This document shows, one piece after another, positions 29,068-38,283 of a stretch of DNA of 45,087 nucleotides (positions within the stretch are counted from its first letter, which is position 1; the number at the start of each line of letters is the position of its first letter). The position numbers and the translations under genes were made by a program. The notes under the pieces are model-generated. The model was given only the letters and a program-made list of their open reading frames with translations, was not told the DNA's origin and ran no database searches. The stretch is from a bacterium (GTDB lineage Bacteria; Patescibacteriota; Minisyncoccia; Minisyncoccales; UBA10102), in contig JAUSJT010000004.1 of NCBI GenBank assembly GCA_030647485.1, positions 1 to 45,087 of the forward strand, written 5' to 3'.

Positions 29068-29265
29068 CTACTTTGAGGTAGCAGAGAGCAATCCTATATG
29101 TCTTGCTCTTTTGATTGCGTTTGCAACATGTCTCTGGTGAGAAGAACAGAGTCCTGTCTTCTCTTTTGAGCGTATCTTGCCGAGTCCGGAGATATAGTTT
29201 CTCAATAGGTAGGTATCCTTAAAGTCTATATCCTGTATATTTTTTTTGCACAGATAGCAGTCCAT
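29068..29265 (-). CDS. rpsR: 30S ribosomal protein S18
   Basis: CYLCKKNIQDIDFKDTYLLRNYISGLGKIRSKEKTGLCSSHQRHVANAIKRARHIGLL. Confidence 0.93.
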   Translation of the reverse strand: MDCYLCKKNIQDIDFKDTYLLRNYISGLGKIRSKEKTGLCSSHQRHVANAIKRARHIGLLSATSK

Positions 29266-29269
29266 GGTG

Positions 29270-29719
29270 TTAAAATGGTATATCTTTTACGTCTATTTCT
29301 TGGTTTTCTTCAATGATAGGAATTTCTTCTTGAATGGGCGCTTCTTCCTTTTCTTTTTTCTGATTTGATTCAGAGCTCATAGTTCCTCCACCTGACTTTG
29401 GGCCTAATTGCAGGCGGTCTGCAATGATTTCTGTTCGGTACTTTTTTGAGCCATCGGCTCCTTGCCAAGAGCGTGTCTCCAAGTGTCCTTCCACAAATAC
29501 GAGGCCTCCTTTTGCAAGATACTGGGATGCGATTTCCGCCAATCTGCGCCATGCTATCACGGTATGGTATTCTACTCGTTCTTGTTTTGTCCCCTGGCGA
29601 TCGGTCCATGCCCTATTGGTTGCCATGCGGAACGAGCATACTTGTTGTCCTCCTGGAGTAGTGCGGCTCTCTGGGTTATCGGTTAGTCTCCCCACTAAGA
29701 TGACAATGTTTACATTCAT
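29270..29719 (-). CDS. ssb: Single-stranded DNA-binding protein
   Basis: MNVNIVILVGRLTDNPESRTTPGGQQVCSFRMATNRAWTDRQG...; acidic C-terminal tip DVKDIPF. Confidence 0.96.
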   Translation of the reverse strand: MNVNIVILVGRLTDNPESRTTPGGQQVCSFRMATNRAWTDRQGTKQERVEYHTVIAWRRLAEIASQYLAKGGLVFVEGHLETRSWQGADGSKKYRTEIIADRLQLGPKSGGGTMSSESNQKKEKEEAPIQEEIPIIEENQEIDVKDIPF

Positions 29720-30177
29720 GGCTGTTTGAAGATTTCCTCTAGCTTTTTATCTATTTCTCCAAGATCTATACTTCTTGTTTCTGTTTCTTTCTGTTCTTGC
29801 GGAATTCTTAAAGCAGACATTCGCCCCGAGGACTCAGTCCCGAGGAATCCTAGGGATGGAACGAGATGCGGGGTCTTATTTTTTGTTTTTCTAGAGATTG
29901 AGATAAGGCAGAGAAAACGGAGAATCTTTGTATTCTCTTTGAGGTGTTTTTCCAGGTCTTGCATATGTGAAGCATCTATGGTGAATTTTAACATTGCAAC
30001 GGTACCCTCTTTATGGTTCTTGATAGGAGCTAAAAGCGCTTTCTTTCCTTTTATATCCTGGCTTAACAGAATCCCGCCTTTCCCCTGGATGAGGGAAACA
30101 ACGCTTTCCACAGCCTGGGTAAGTTGTTCTGTTCCAAGGTCTGCGGCAAAGATAAGAGTAAGCTCGTAATTTCTCAT
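29716..30177 (-). CDS. rpsF: 30S ribosomal protein S6
   Basis: MRNYELTLIFAADLGTEQLTQAVESVVSLIQ...; ATGA overlap with ssb; rpsF-ssb-rpsR order. Confidence 0.9.
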   Translation of the reverse strand: MRNYELTLIFAADLGTEQLTQAVESVVSLIQGKGGILLSQDIKGKKALLAPIKNHKEGTVAMLKFTIDASHMQDLEKHLKENTKILRFLCLISISRKTKNKTPHLVPSLGFLGTESSGRMSALRIPQEQKETETRSIDLGEIDKKLEEIFKQP

Positions 30178-30233
30178 ATCTTTATATATACCATTTCTTT
30201 TCTTAGGGGTCAACTCGTGGTAAAATAGGGTCT

Positions 30234-31649
30234 ATGAAGGTGAATCCCGGCATATTCCGTACATATGACATCAGGGGAAAGTACGGAGAGGAGATCTCGC
30301 AAGAGTTTGCGACGCAGCTTGCGCACGCCTTTTTAGTTCTCTATCCGCATATGAAAAAAATAGCAGTTGCGCACGATCCCGCGCCCAACTCTCCTTTACT
30401 TGCGGCAACTTTAAAAGAAGTTTTCCTACAGCAAGGTAAAGAAGTCATTGATCTTGGCTTGAGTCCTGATCCTCTATACTATTTCTCTTTATTTTTTTAC
30501 GGGTACGACGGAGGGGTAATGGTTTCCAGTTCTCACGTGATAGAGTTTAGCGGCTTTACCTTAACCGTGAGAAAGCCAGGATCTCCATACGTAGAAGATG
30601 TTGTTGAGGAAGAGTTAGAGAAAATTAAGGAATTGGTTGGAGCTGACGCAAAAACAAACATAGGAGAATCTCGCGGGAGCGTTACCGCCCTTGATCCCAG
30701 TAAAGACTACCAAGAATACGTGTCTTCGCGCATTCGTTTTGCGGCTCCCTTGAAGATTATTGTTGACTGTGGGAACGGAGCCATGGGATTTCTTCCAGAA
30801 CGTGTATTCAAGGCCTTAGGATGCGAAGTTATCACGCTCTATGGAGAATTTGATGGAACATATCCTAATCATATTCCCGATCCATACGTTGAGGCAAATC
30901 TCCAAGACCTCAAAAGGGCAGTGTTGAGAGAGCGTGCGGATGTTGGATTCGCATACGACGCAGACGGAGACCGCGTTGCCCTTATTGATAACCGAGGTAG
31001 GGTTGTGTCTGGAGATTTTTGCCTTCTCATGCTTGCTTTGCAAGCTATAGAAAAGAAGAAAGGCCCTGTAGTGCATGATATGAGGGTGTCGCAGGCGTTT
31101 CTTGATGAGGTGCGAAAACAGGGCGTGGAAACGTATTTTGCGGTTTCCCACCATAACGCCATTATACGCAAGCTAAGAGAGGTGAATGGGGTGTTCGGGG
31201 GGGAAGTAACCCTCCACTTCCTGTTTCCTTCAGATTACTACTTGTGCGATGACGCGCTGTTCGCTTCCTTAAAGCTGGCTGAAATTATGTCAGATAAAAA
31301 AGACTTCGCGGCGTTTGTTGATACCCTACCTCGATATGTTGCAAGCCCGGAGCTTTTCATTGCGACTCCCGATGACAAAAAGTTTTTGATTATTAATAAA
31401 CTCACCTTATACCTAAAAGAACATGGGTATGATGTTGTTGATGTGGACGGAGCGAGGATTCAATTCAAGAACGGATGGGCTTTGGCGCGCGCTGCAAACA
31501 CCTCGCCCTTCATCAAATGCCGCTTTGAAGGAAAAACAAAAGAAGACCTTTTTGTAATAGAGAAAGAATCCTTGGAGCTGTTCAAAAAACTCGGAATCCC
31601 CGTAGAGAAGAAACACTACGAAGAACTGGGATTAGAGTCAACTACTTGA
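30234..31649 (+). CDS. Phosphomannomutase/phosphoglucomutase
   Basis: FRTYDIRGKYGEEIS; DCGNGAMGFLPERVFKALG; FAYDADGDRVALIDNRG; NGVFGGEVTLHF. Confidence 0.93.
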   Translation: MKVNPGIFRTYDIRGKYGEEISQEFATQLAHAFLVLYPHMKKIAVAHDPAPNSPLLAATLKEVFLQQGKEVIDLGLSPDPLYYFSLFFYGYDGGVMVSSSHVIEFSGFTLTVRKPGSPYVEDVVEEELEKIKELVGADAKTNIGESRGSVTALDPSKDYQEYVSSRIRFAAPLKIIVDCGNGAMGFLPERVFKALGCEVITLYGEFDGTYPNHIPDPYVEANLQDLKRAVLRERADVGFAYDADGDRVALIDNRGRVVSGDFCLLMLALQAIEKKKGPVVHDMRVSQAFLDEVRKQGVETYFAVSHHNAIIRKLREVNGVFGGEVTLHFLFPSDYYLCDDALFASLKLAEIMSDKKDFAAFVDTLPRYVASPELFIATPDDKKFLIINKLTLYLKEHGYDVVDVDGARIQFKNGWALARAANTSPFIKCRFEGKTKEDLFVIEKESLELFKKLGIPVEKKHYEELGLESTT

Positions 31650-31763
31650 CTCCAGCGGGTATTCTAGCAATTCGTCCTCGAATTGCGTTGCAGAATGCCC
31701 AGGGGTTTACCGAAGGTGAGCTACATATTGACATAGGAGGTTAAAAGTTTACAATACAAGTAT

Positions 31764-32024
31764 ATGAAAAGACAATCAAAAAAATCTGTGGAAGTACAGA
31801 CAAAATATGGGAAGCACGTGTGTCTTTTTGAGCCAGATGATCAAGAAGGATATATCGTAACTGTTCCGGGATTGCCTGGTACAGTAACATGGGGTAAAAC
31901 TACCGCACAGGCAAAAAAAATGGCTCAAGAAGCAATTGAGCTCTGCGTTGAGTGTCTTGCCCGAGAAACACTCATGCTAAAGAAGAAGACAACGAAAGGA
32001 TTGATGAGGTTGTCTGTTGCATGA
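31764..32024 (+). CDS. hicB: HicB-like antitoxin
   Basis: 'GYIVTVPGLPGTVTWGKTTAQAKKMAQEAIELCVECL', HicB pattern; ATGA overlap with hicA. Confidence 0.85.
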   Translation: MKRQSKKSVEVQTKYGKHVCLFEPDDQEGYIVTVPGLPGTVTWGKTTAQAKKMAQEAIELCVECLARETLMLKKKTTKGLMRLSVA

Positions 32025-32251
32025 GTATTATCCCAATCATTACTCCAAGGCAAATTCTTTTACTCCTGCTCAAAGCAGGGCTTAAAATTATTGGCCAGAA
32101 AGGAAGTCATATTCGTTTGAAGCATCCTGTCACGGGTAAACAGACTACCGTTGCCATGCATGCGAAAGATTTATCTAGGAGTTTGATTACTACAATTTTG
32201 AAACAAGCTGGGATTTCTATTCAAGAGTTCCTCCGCTTATTAGGAAAGTAG
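32021..32251 (+). CDS. hicA: HicA-like toxin (mRNA interferase)
   Basis: 'LLLKAGLKIIGQKGSHIRLKHPVTGKQTTVAMHAKDLSRSLITTILKQAGIS', HicA pattern with GSHIRL and the catalytic His. Confidence 0.9.
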   Translation: MSIIPIITPRQILLLLLKAGLKIIGQKGSHIRLKHPVTGKQTTVAMHAKDLSRSLITTILKQAGISIQEFLRLLGK

Positions 32252-32255
32252 AAGA

Positions 32256-33248
32256 TTAAAAAGACAGGAGACCGATTTTTTCTCGCACTTCCTCCATGGT
32301 ATTTTGAGCAGTAGACTGTGCTTTCTTTTGCCCTTGCCGCAGGATTTCTTGGATATATAATTCTCTTCTTTTTAATTCCTCGTATTTTTTCCGAAAAGGC
32401 TCAAGTTTCTCAACGAGAAGTTCTCCCAGCGCTTTTTTAAAAGGAGCATATCCTTTCTTTTGGAATTTCTTTTCTACTTCTTTGATTGACTGTTCACTGA
32501 AAAGGGAAAAAATGACCAGGAGGTTTGAAATCCCTGGTTTCTCTGCAGGATTAAAAACGATCTGTTTCCCTGAGTCTGTTACTGCGTTTGCAATCTTTCT
32601 GCGAATGGAATCTGGATCTTCCAGCATTCCTAGTTGGCTATCCGGGGGATCGGATTTAGACATCTTTCTTTTAGGATCTTGCAAGGAAAGGATCTTTGCC
32701 CCCATCTCTAGGGAAGGGACCATGGCCTTGGGTACAGGAAAGGTATCGCCGAATTTCTGGTTAAATCTCTTTGCAAGATTTCTGGAAAGTTCAAGGTGCT
32801 GAACCTGATCCTTTCCAATCGGAACCCCCTCTGTCTTATACAGTAGAATATCCGCAGCCTGGAGAACGGGGTAGTTTAACAGCCCCATATTCGCACTTTC
32901 TTTTCCTTTCTTTTTTGATTTCTCTTTGTATTGGGTCATCCGTTCCAATTCTCCCACAGGGACTATGGTACTTAATATCCAGGCAAGCTCTGTGGGTTCT
33001 TTGATCTGGGATTGGACAAAGATGGTGGACCTTGCAGGATCCAAACCCAAGGCAACGAGTTCTATTGCCTTCTCTATGGTTGAGTTTCTAAGGATTTTAG
33101 GATCTTGGGGTTGGGTTAACGCATGCAGGTCTGCAATGAAAAAGAAGCATTCGTTGTCCTCTTGGAGCTTGACCCAATGCCTGATTGCTCCCAGATAGTT
33201 GCCAATATGGTAGGCTCCTGTAGGTTGTATGCCGCTCAAAATCCTCAT
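32256..33248 (-). CDS. trpS: Tryptophanyl-tRNA synthetase
   Basis: MRILSGIQPTGAYHIGNYLGAIRHW; KMSKSDPPDS signature. Confidence 0.96.
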   Translation of the reverse strand: MRILSGIQPTGAYHIGNYLGAIRHWVKLQEDNECFFFIADLHALTQPQDPKILRNSTIEKAIELVALGLDPARSTIFVQSQIKEPTELAWILSTIVPVGELERMTQYKEKSKKKGKESANMGLLNYPVLQAADILLYKTEGVPIGKDQVQHLELSRNLAKRFNQKFGDTFPVPKAMVPSLEMGAKILSLQDPKRKMSKSDPPDSQLGMLEDPDSIRRKIANAVTDSGKQIVFNPAEKPGISNLLVIFSLFSEQSIKEVEKKFQKKGYAPFKKALGELLVEKLEPFRKKYEELKRRELYIQEILRQGQKKAQSTAQNTMEEVREKIGLLSF

Positions 33249-33255
33249 ACGTGTA

Positions 33256-35001
33256 TTATACTTCAATGATGACGGGCAGCACCATAGGCCGCCGTTCGGT
33301 CTTAAGGAACAAGAAATCCGTTATCTTGTTCCTTACGTTGTCTCTCACATACACCCAGTTCACGGCTCCTCCTGTTCCCACGGATTTGTTTACAATATCA
33401 ATGACGTGCCTGCGAACCTGGTGCAAGAGATCCTTTGATTCTCGGAGATAGACAAAGCCCCGAGAGATGATGTCTGGAGATCCTTTCACTTCTCCTTTCT
33501 GGCGGTCCACCACGACAATAATTACAAACATGCCATCTTTAGCCAGGCTTTGGCGATCTCTCAATACTACTTCTCCAACGTCTCCTACTCCTAGTCCGTC
33601 CACCATGACGTAGTTTGCGGGCACCAACCTCTTCTCAATGACAATTTGATTTTTAGTAAGGCTAACTACGTTGCCGTTCTCTGGAACGATGACATTTTTT
33701 TCTGGCATCCCCGTGTTGCGCGCGAGCAAGGCATGGTTTACCAGCATGGAGAACTGGCCGTGAATAGGAATGAAGAACTTGGGCTTTAAGTACCCTATAA
33801 TCTCTTTCAGCTCTTCCTGATTTGCGTGCCCTGATGCGTGGATATCCATCATCTTGTAATGGAACACGTTTGCTCCCTGGCGGTAGAGGTTGTCTTTCAC
33901 GTATTGCACGGTCCGTTCGTTGCCTGGGATCACAGAAGAAGAGAAGATGGCCGTGTCTCCCTTTCGGATCTTTAGAAGCTTGTGCTCTCCGGTGATAATG
34001 CGCATTAAGACGGCCCGTTCTTCTCCCTGGGCTCCGGTGCACGCAATAGTTATCTTGGGGTCTGGGCTGTTCAGGATTTCTTTCGTGGTCACAATGGTGC
34101 CTTTCTTTGCCTTGATGTATCCTATCTGTCTTGCGATTTCCACATTTGTCTTCATGGAGAATCCTTCTAAGGCAACCCTCCTTCCGTATTTTTCAGAGAG
34201 AGTGATGATTTGCTGCACTCGATTAAGCAGAGATGCAAAGGTTGCGGTAATAATTCTTCCCTCCGCTTTTTTGAAGACCTCGTCCAAGTTCGCCATGATA
34301 TGCTTTTCTGACAGAGAATGGTTTGGCTCTTCCGAGTTCGTGGAGTCGGACATAAGCAAGAGAACGCCCTCCTGTCCCATGTGCTTGAGCCTATCATAGT
34401 CAGTGGAGGGTTCATTCACTGGAGCGTCGTCAAACTTAAAGTCTGATGTATGGACAATGGTGCCCACGGGGGTGGATATGGTAAAGCCGAAGTTGTCTGG
34501 AATATTGTGGTTCTGGCGGAAGGGTTCAATGTCAAAGGGGCCCAAGCGAAAGCGCTTTTTGTCTTGAATGAGAGCAATGTTGAGTTTCCCCTTGTTTGGG
34601 AAATCTTCCTGGCGCCGCAGGATGATTGCTTTTGCTATCTCTCCCGCAAAAAGCGGGGGATTCCCTAGTTGAGGGATAAGATAGGGTATGGCTCCGATGT
34701 GGTCATAATGTCCATGGGTGATGAGAACTCCTACAATATCTTTCTCCCTTCCTTTGAGGGAAGTAACATTGGGTATGATGTAGTCAATACCTGGCATGTC
34801 TTCTTCCGGCATGCGGAACCCCATGTCTATGATGAGGATTTTCCCTTCGTATTCCAACACCATCATGTTTCTGCCGACCTCTCCTAGTCCCCCCAAGGGG
34901 GTAATGTGCACAGCTCCTTCTTGAGTTGGCCTGTTGTGAAGTAATGGTTCAGCTTTCTGAACGCGCATTCCCTCGTTTCTTCTTACTGCTGTTCGCTCCA
35001 T
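33256..35001 (-). CDS. rnj: Ribonuclease J
   Basis: Metallo-beta-lactamase motif LITHGHYDHIGAIPYL; RNase J motifs 'IPIHGQFSML' and 'DGLGVGDVGEVVLRDRQSLAKDGMFVIIV'. Confidence 0.95.
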   Translation of the reverse strand: MERTAVRRNEGMRVQKAEPLLHNRPTQEGAVHITPLGGLGEVGRNMMVLEYEGKILIIDMGFRMPEEDMPGIDYIIPNVTSLKGREKDIVGVLITHGHYDHIGAIPYLIPQLGNPPLFAGEIAKAIILRRQEDFPNKGKLNIALIQDKKRFRLGPFDIEPFRQNHNIPDNFGFTISTPVGTIVHTSDFKFDDAPVNEPSTDYDRLKHMGQEGVLLLMSDSTNSEEPNHSLSEKHIMANLDEVFKKAEGRIITATFASLLNRVQQIITLSEKYGRRVALEGFSMKTNVEIARQIGYIKAKKGTIVTTKEILNSPDPKITIACTGAQGEERAVLMRIITGEHKLLKIRKGDTAIFSSSVIPGNERTVQYVKDNLYRQGANVFHYKMMDIHASGHANQEELKEIIGYLKPKFFIPIHGQFSMLVNHALLARNTGMPEKNVIVPENGNVVSLTKNQIVIEKRLVPANYVMVDGLGVGDVGEVVLRDRQSLAKDGMFVIIVVVDRQKGEVKGSPDIISRGFVYLRESKDLLHQVRRHVIDIVNKSVGTGGAVNWVYVRDNVRNKITDFLFLKTERRPMVLPVIIEV

Positions 35002-35053
35002 ATATAGGTTGAGTAATTAGATAATTATATAGATGTAATGAGAATTACATTAG

Positions 35054-35135
35054 TGCCCTCGGTGGGACTCGAACCCACAAGCCTTGCGGCATAGCGTTCT
35101 GAACGCTACACGTATTCCGATTCCGTCACGAGGGC
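35054..35135 (-). tRNA. tRNA-Leu (CAG), CCA not encoded
   Basis: Minus strand GCCCTCG...TAGCG-TTCAGAA-CGCTA (anticodon CAG), long variable arm, GTGGG-TTCGAGT-CCCAC, CGAGGGC-A. Confidence 0.9.
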
Positions 35136-35144
35136 TTAATTCTG

Positions 35145-35552
35145 TTAGGAGATAATCTCAAAAGTATCGTGATCCTTTTCAAATTTTATTCGATAAGAAT
35201 CAAAGAATCCTTCTTCCCCAAGCAGGAGTCCTACGGTGGGGCTTTGTATAAAACACACAGGAATTTTAATAGGTCGATCTATACCGTCTACTTTTATTTC
35301 TACCTCTGGCAAATAATAACTAGCAATGGTACCGCTAATACCTGTAAACTTCCTCTCTTTTGCTTTCGAGAGATCAATTTCTAACAATTCAGCGATTTCC
35401 AAGTTGAAGAGGGAACAGTCTGCACCCGAATCAACGAGTGCATCAAAAGCTCTTTTTGTCTTGGGTCCAAATACCTCTATTCTTATGAGAGGTCTTTTAA
35501 CCCATTTAAGTGTTTTTTCGGGAGGGAAGAAAGAGGTATAGCGATATTTCAT
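35145..35552 (-). CDS. Retropepsin-like aspartic protease domain protein
   Basis: 'FDALVDSGADCSLFN' (D-S/T-G-A active-site loop) and 'TVGLLLGEEGFFDSYRIKF'. Confidence 0.7.
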   Translation of the reverse strand: MKYRYTSFFPPEKTLKWVKRPLIRIEVFGPKTKRAFDALVDSGADCSLFNLEIAELLEIDLSKAKERKFTGISGTIASYYLPEVEIKVDGIDRPIKIPVCFIQSPTVGLLLGEEGFFDSYRIKFEKDHDTFEIIS

Positions 35553-35755
35553 ATTGTGCCGAGTGGCATATAGAAAGCATCTCCAGAGAACACCTTTAAA
35601 AAGATACCATCTTTTGGTCCCATTTTTTGTGCTACCTCTTTTAAAGTATTTCCATCTCCAAGTACTTTCTTTTGATCGCGAGACAATGCAACCCACTTAT
35701 TCGCATATGACTTAAGCAGTTTTCTAAAGTCGTAATTTACGTTTTGTGTTTTCAT
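35549..35755 (-). CDS. DUF5678-like small protein
   Basis: 'KWVALSRDQKKVLGDGNTLKEVAQKMG...GIFLKVFSGDAF'; ATGA overlap with the downstream protease-like gene. Confidence 0.65.
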   Translation of the reverse strand: MKTQNVNYDFRKLLKSYANKWVALSRDQKKVLGDGNTLKEVAQKMGPKDGIFLKVFSGDAFYMPLGTI

Positions 35756-35793
35756 GAGTATATTATATCAGATAAGAAGGAATCTTGCAACCT

Positions 35794-37707
35794 TTATTTC
35801 AACACCCTTTTTGTCTCTATATACCAGCTTTTCATTCCTGCAAAGCGCTGAGACGGATCTCCTACGATATGCTCTTTAATGCCCTTTACTTCCTGCGCCG
35901 CTTCATACGTATACGGCATATCATACAAGAATAAAGCAGGAACGTCTTTGAGGAGCAATGCCTGAAGGCTTTCATACATTGTAGCGCGCGCTTGTTCGTC
36001 AAGTTCTTTCCTTATTGATCCTAAAAGCTTGTCTGCCTCTTTTGATTCATAGGAAGAAAGGTTTAGGCCAGGGTCCTTTTTTTGGGAAGAATGCCAGAAC
36101 GGGAAAGGATCGGGTATTTTCCCCACTATTTCTCCAAAGAGAAGCGTTTGATAATTCCTTGGCTTTATAACATCCCGTTCCAGTTCTACCTGGGGATATG
36201 TTTGAATAATAGTTTCAATGCCTAGCTCGTTCCATTGCGCCTGCAAGAATTTTGCAACATCGGTAAGAGGGGATTGGTCAAGCGTTGTTATAGTAATGGT
36301 TAAAGGTAAATCCTCTTTAAGTTTAACTCCGCAAAGCTCGTTGAGTTTTGCCCTTGTTCCTGCTTTGACCGCTCCTGTTCCCTTGGTTAGCCCTGAAGAG
36401 GTCAGGATTTCCGCCCTGTACTTTTCCTGGAATTTTATCACTGCTTTCTCGGTAAGAGCTCCAAATATTCCTGTGATGCTTTCTTCGGGGTACACCCCAG
36501 GATCCCTTGCCAGGCATTCTTGGAGCTTGCGTACTTCAGCCCCCTGGCTGCCCTTCACGAGATCAACGCGGAATTCTCCTATGGGATTCTGTTGCTGTAC
36601 GAGTTTGCCGTCCTTTTGCGCGTATCCTTCTCTGGCGAACAGAGAAAGAGCCTTTTCAATGTCTTTTCTTTGTGGTTGTTCAGGGGTCTTAAATCCAAAG
36701 AGGTCTGCTCGTACCGGAGAGTCTACCACGGTTCCGTCCCCTTTTAACACTTGCTCATTAAGAAGGTTTTTATCAATGGCGTAGTTTAACGCTTCTCGTA
36801 TATTCTTTTCTTTCACAACTGCCTGCTCTTTGGAAGCATCAAGATTAAAGAAAAGGGCAAAATACCTGGCAAGCGGGAATTGGTAGGTTATAGTGCGCTT
36901 GGAGAATTGTGTAGTGATAGAGCTTTCTTCCTTGTCAGAGAATGCGAAGAGGATTGAACCAATGAAGGGATCTTTTCCGTGGTATGCGCGGTATCGCTCC
37001 AGCCGTATCGTATTTACCCGTCCTGATTTGTCCTGTGAGATTTTCTCTAGCTTGTATGGTCCTGTCCCGATGGGCTGGAGGTTGTAGAAAGAAAGGGCAA
37101 AGTTTTCAGGATTAATGTTTTCCCAAATATGCGCGGGGATGATCTTTAATGTCAGCCGATCGGGAAACGCGGCGTAGGGCTGCGAAAGCGAGAACCGTAC
37201 TGTTTGAGCATTTACCTTCTCCACCTCAACTCCTACCCAGTTTGCTCGTATAGGGCTCTTATATTTTGGATCTTGTATGGTCTTTATTGTGAATACCACG
37301 TCATCTGCGCTGAACGGGTATCCGTCATGCCATTTCACATTTTCTTTCAGGTTGAATGCGAATACCTTCCCGCCTTCCTGAATCTCATAATCCTGCGCAA
37401 GGTCAGGTACTAGCACTCCTTCCTCATTATACTCCAACAGCCCCGAGAATAGGAACTGCACCAAATCTCGGTCCGCATCGTTCACGTCAGAGTACACAGG
37501 ATTCAAGAATCTGGGAGATCCTACGATATGTTCTTGGAGGAGTCCTCCATAAGCCGCAACTTCTTTGGTGAGCCTCAAATAGGATCCTTGTATAAGATTT
37601 CCAGAGCTTATGAGAAACACTGCGATGGCGAACAACGCCACCAGTTTCTCTCTACGAGAAAGAACCTCGGGAAGTTTTTTCCATTGAGAAAATGAAGGAA
37701 GTCGCAT
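35794..37707 (-). CDS. Peptide/oligopeptide ABC-transporter substrate-binding protein with nested peptidoglycan-binding-like domain
   Basis: SBP family 5 features (AQDYEIQEGGKVFAFNLKENVKWHDGYPFSADDVVFTIKTI); internal 'VKGSQGAEVRKLQECLA...GIFGALTEKAVIKFQEKY' PG_binding_1-like. Start MRLPSFSQWKK chosen. Confidence 0.85.
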   Translation of the reverse strand: MRLPSFSQWKKLPEVLSRREKLVALFAIAVFLISSGNLIQGSYLRLTKEVAAYGGLLQEHIVGSPRFLNPVYSDVNDADRDLVQFLFSGLLEYNEEGVLVPDLAQDYEIQEGGKVFAFNLKENVKWHDGYPFSADDVVFTIKTIQDPKYKSPIRANWVGVEVEKVNAQTVRFSLSQPYAAFPDRLTLKIIPAHIWENINPENFALSFYNLQPIGTGPYKLEKISQDKSGRVNTIRLERYRAYHGKDPFIGSILFAFSDKEESSITTQFSKRTITYQFPLARYFALFFNLDASKEQAVVKEKNIREALNYAIDKNLLNEQVLKGDGTVVDSPVRADLFGFKTPEQPQRKDIEKALSLFAREGYAQKDGKLVQQQNPIGEFRVDLVKGSQGAEVRKLQECLARDPGVYPEESITGIFGALTEKAVIKFQEKYRAEILTSSGLTKGTGAVKAGTRAKLNELCGVKLKEDLPLTITITTLDQSPLTDVAKFLQAQWNELGIETIIQTYPQVELERDVIKPRNYQTLLFGEIVGKIPDPFPFWHSSQKKDPGLNLSSYESKEADKLLGSIRKELDEQARATMYESLQALLLKDVPALFLYDMPYTYEAAQEVKGIKEHIVGDPSQRFAGMKSWYIETKRVLK

Positions 37708-37714
37708 GAATGGT

Positions 37715-37933
37715 TCAGAACAAAAGGTTAGAGAGGGAAAGCGCGATGAAGAGAATGCCAAGGATAACGGTAGCTGCGTACAGCTTTTGCTGGATTCCTC
37801 TTCTTGTAGCAAAGAACGTCCCTTCGCCTCCCCCGAAAGAAGATCCTAAGGCCGTGCCTCTTTGTTGTAAGAGAATTGATGCTACGAGAAGGACTGCAAC
37901 AATAATTTGAGCGTATAGTGAATAAGAGTTCAT
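37715..37933 (-). CDS. secG: Preprotein translocase subunit SecG
   Basis: 'IIVAVLLVASILLQQRGTALGSSFGGGEGTFFATRRGIQQKLYAATVIL'. Confidence 0.9.
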   Translation of the reverse strand: MNSYSLYAQIIVAVLLVASILLQQRGTALGSSFGGGEGTFFATRRGIQQKLYAATVILGILFIALSLSNLLF

Positions 37934-38271
37934 AATTTTCCCCGCCCCAGAAGAGACAGGATAATGCTAGCTCCCCCTATTGCGAGGACTGTCCATGCCA
38001 AAGGAACGAGGCCTACGATATGCAGTTCGGGGAATACGATGTCTAATCCCCAGACTACTCCAAGCAATATAGCTCCCAGTACGATGATTTTTAGAAGAAA
38101 AGACAAAAGGCCAAGCACAGGTTTGACAACGATAAGGATGATTCCGAGAGCGCCTGCCATCATGAAAAAGGTCTGCCAGGATCCCTCAAAAGACACTCCT
38201 GGGATGAATTTCGTTGCTGCCCAGAGTCCTCCTATCCCTGCAACGAGGGAGAGAATTATAGTTTGAACCAT
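37930..38271 (-). CDS. Phage_holin_4_2 (YvlD-like) small membrane protein
   Basis: Four TM segments, 'WAATKFIPGVSFEG...LGIILIVVKPVLGLLSF'. Confidence 0.75.
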   Translation of the reverse strand: MVQTIILSLVAGIGGLWAATKFIPGVSFEGSWQTFFMMAGALGIILIVVKPVLGLLSFLLKIIVLGAILLGVVWGLDIVFPELHIVGLVPLAWTVLAIGGASIILSLLGRGKL

Positions 38272-38283
38272 TGAGCTATGATA

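Noticed and set aside
31195-31206. G7 run in the phosphohexomutase gene as a phase-variation tract
   Set aside because: It encodes the conserved catalytic-region 'FGGE' motif, so G-richness is explained by protein constraint.
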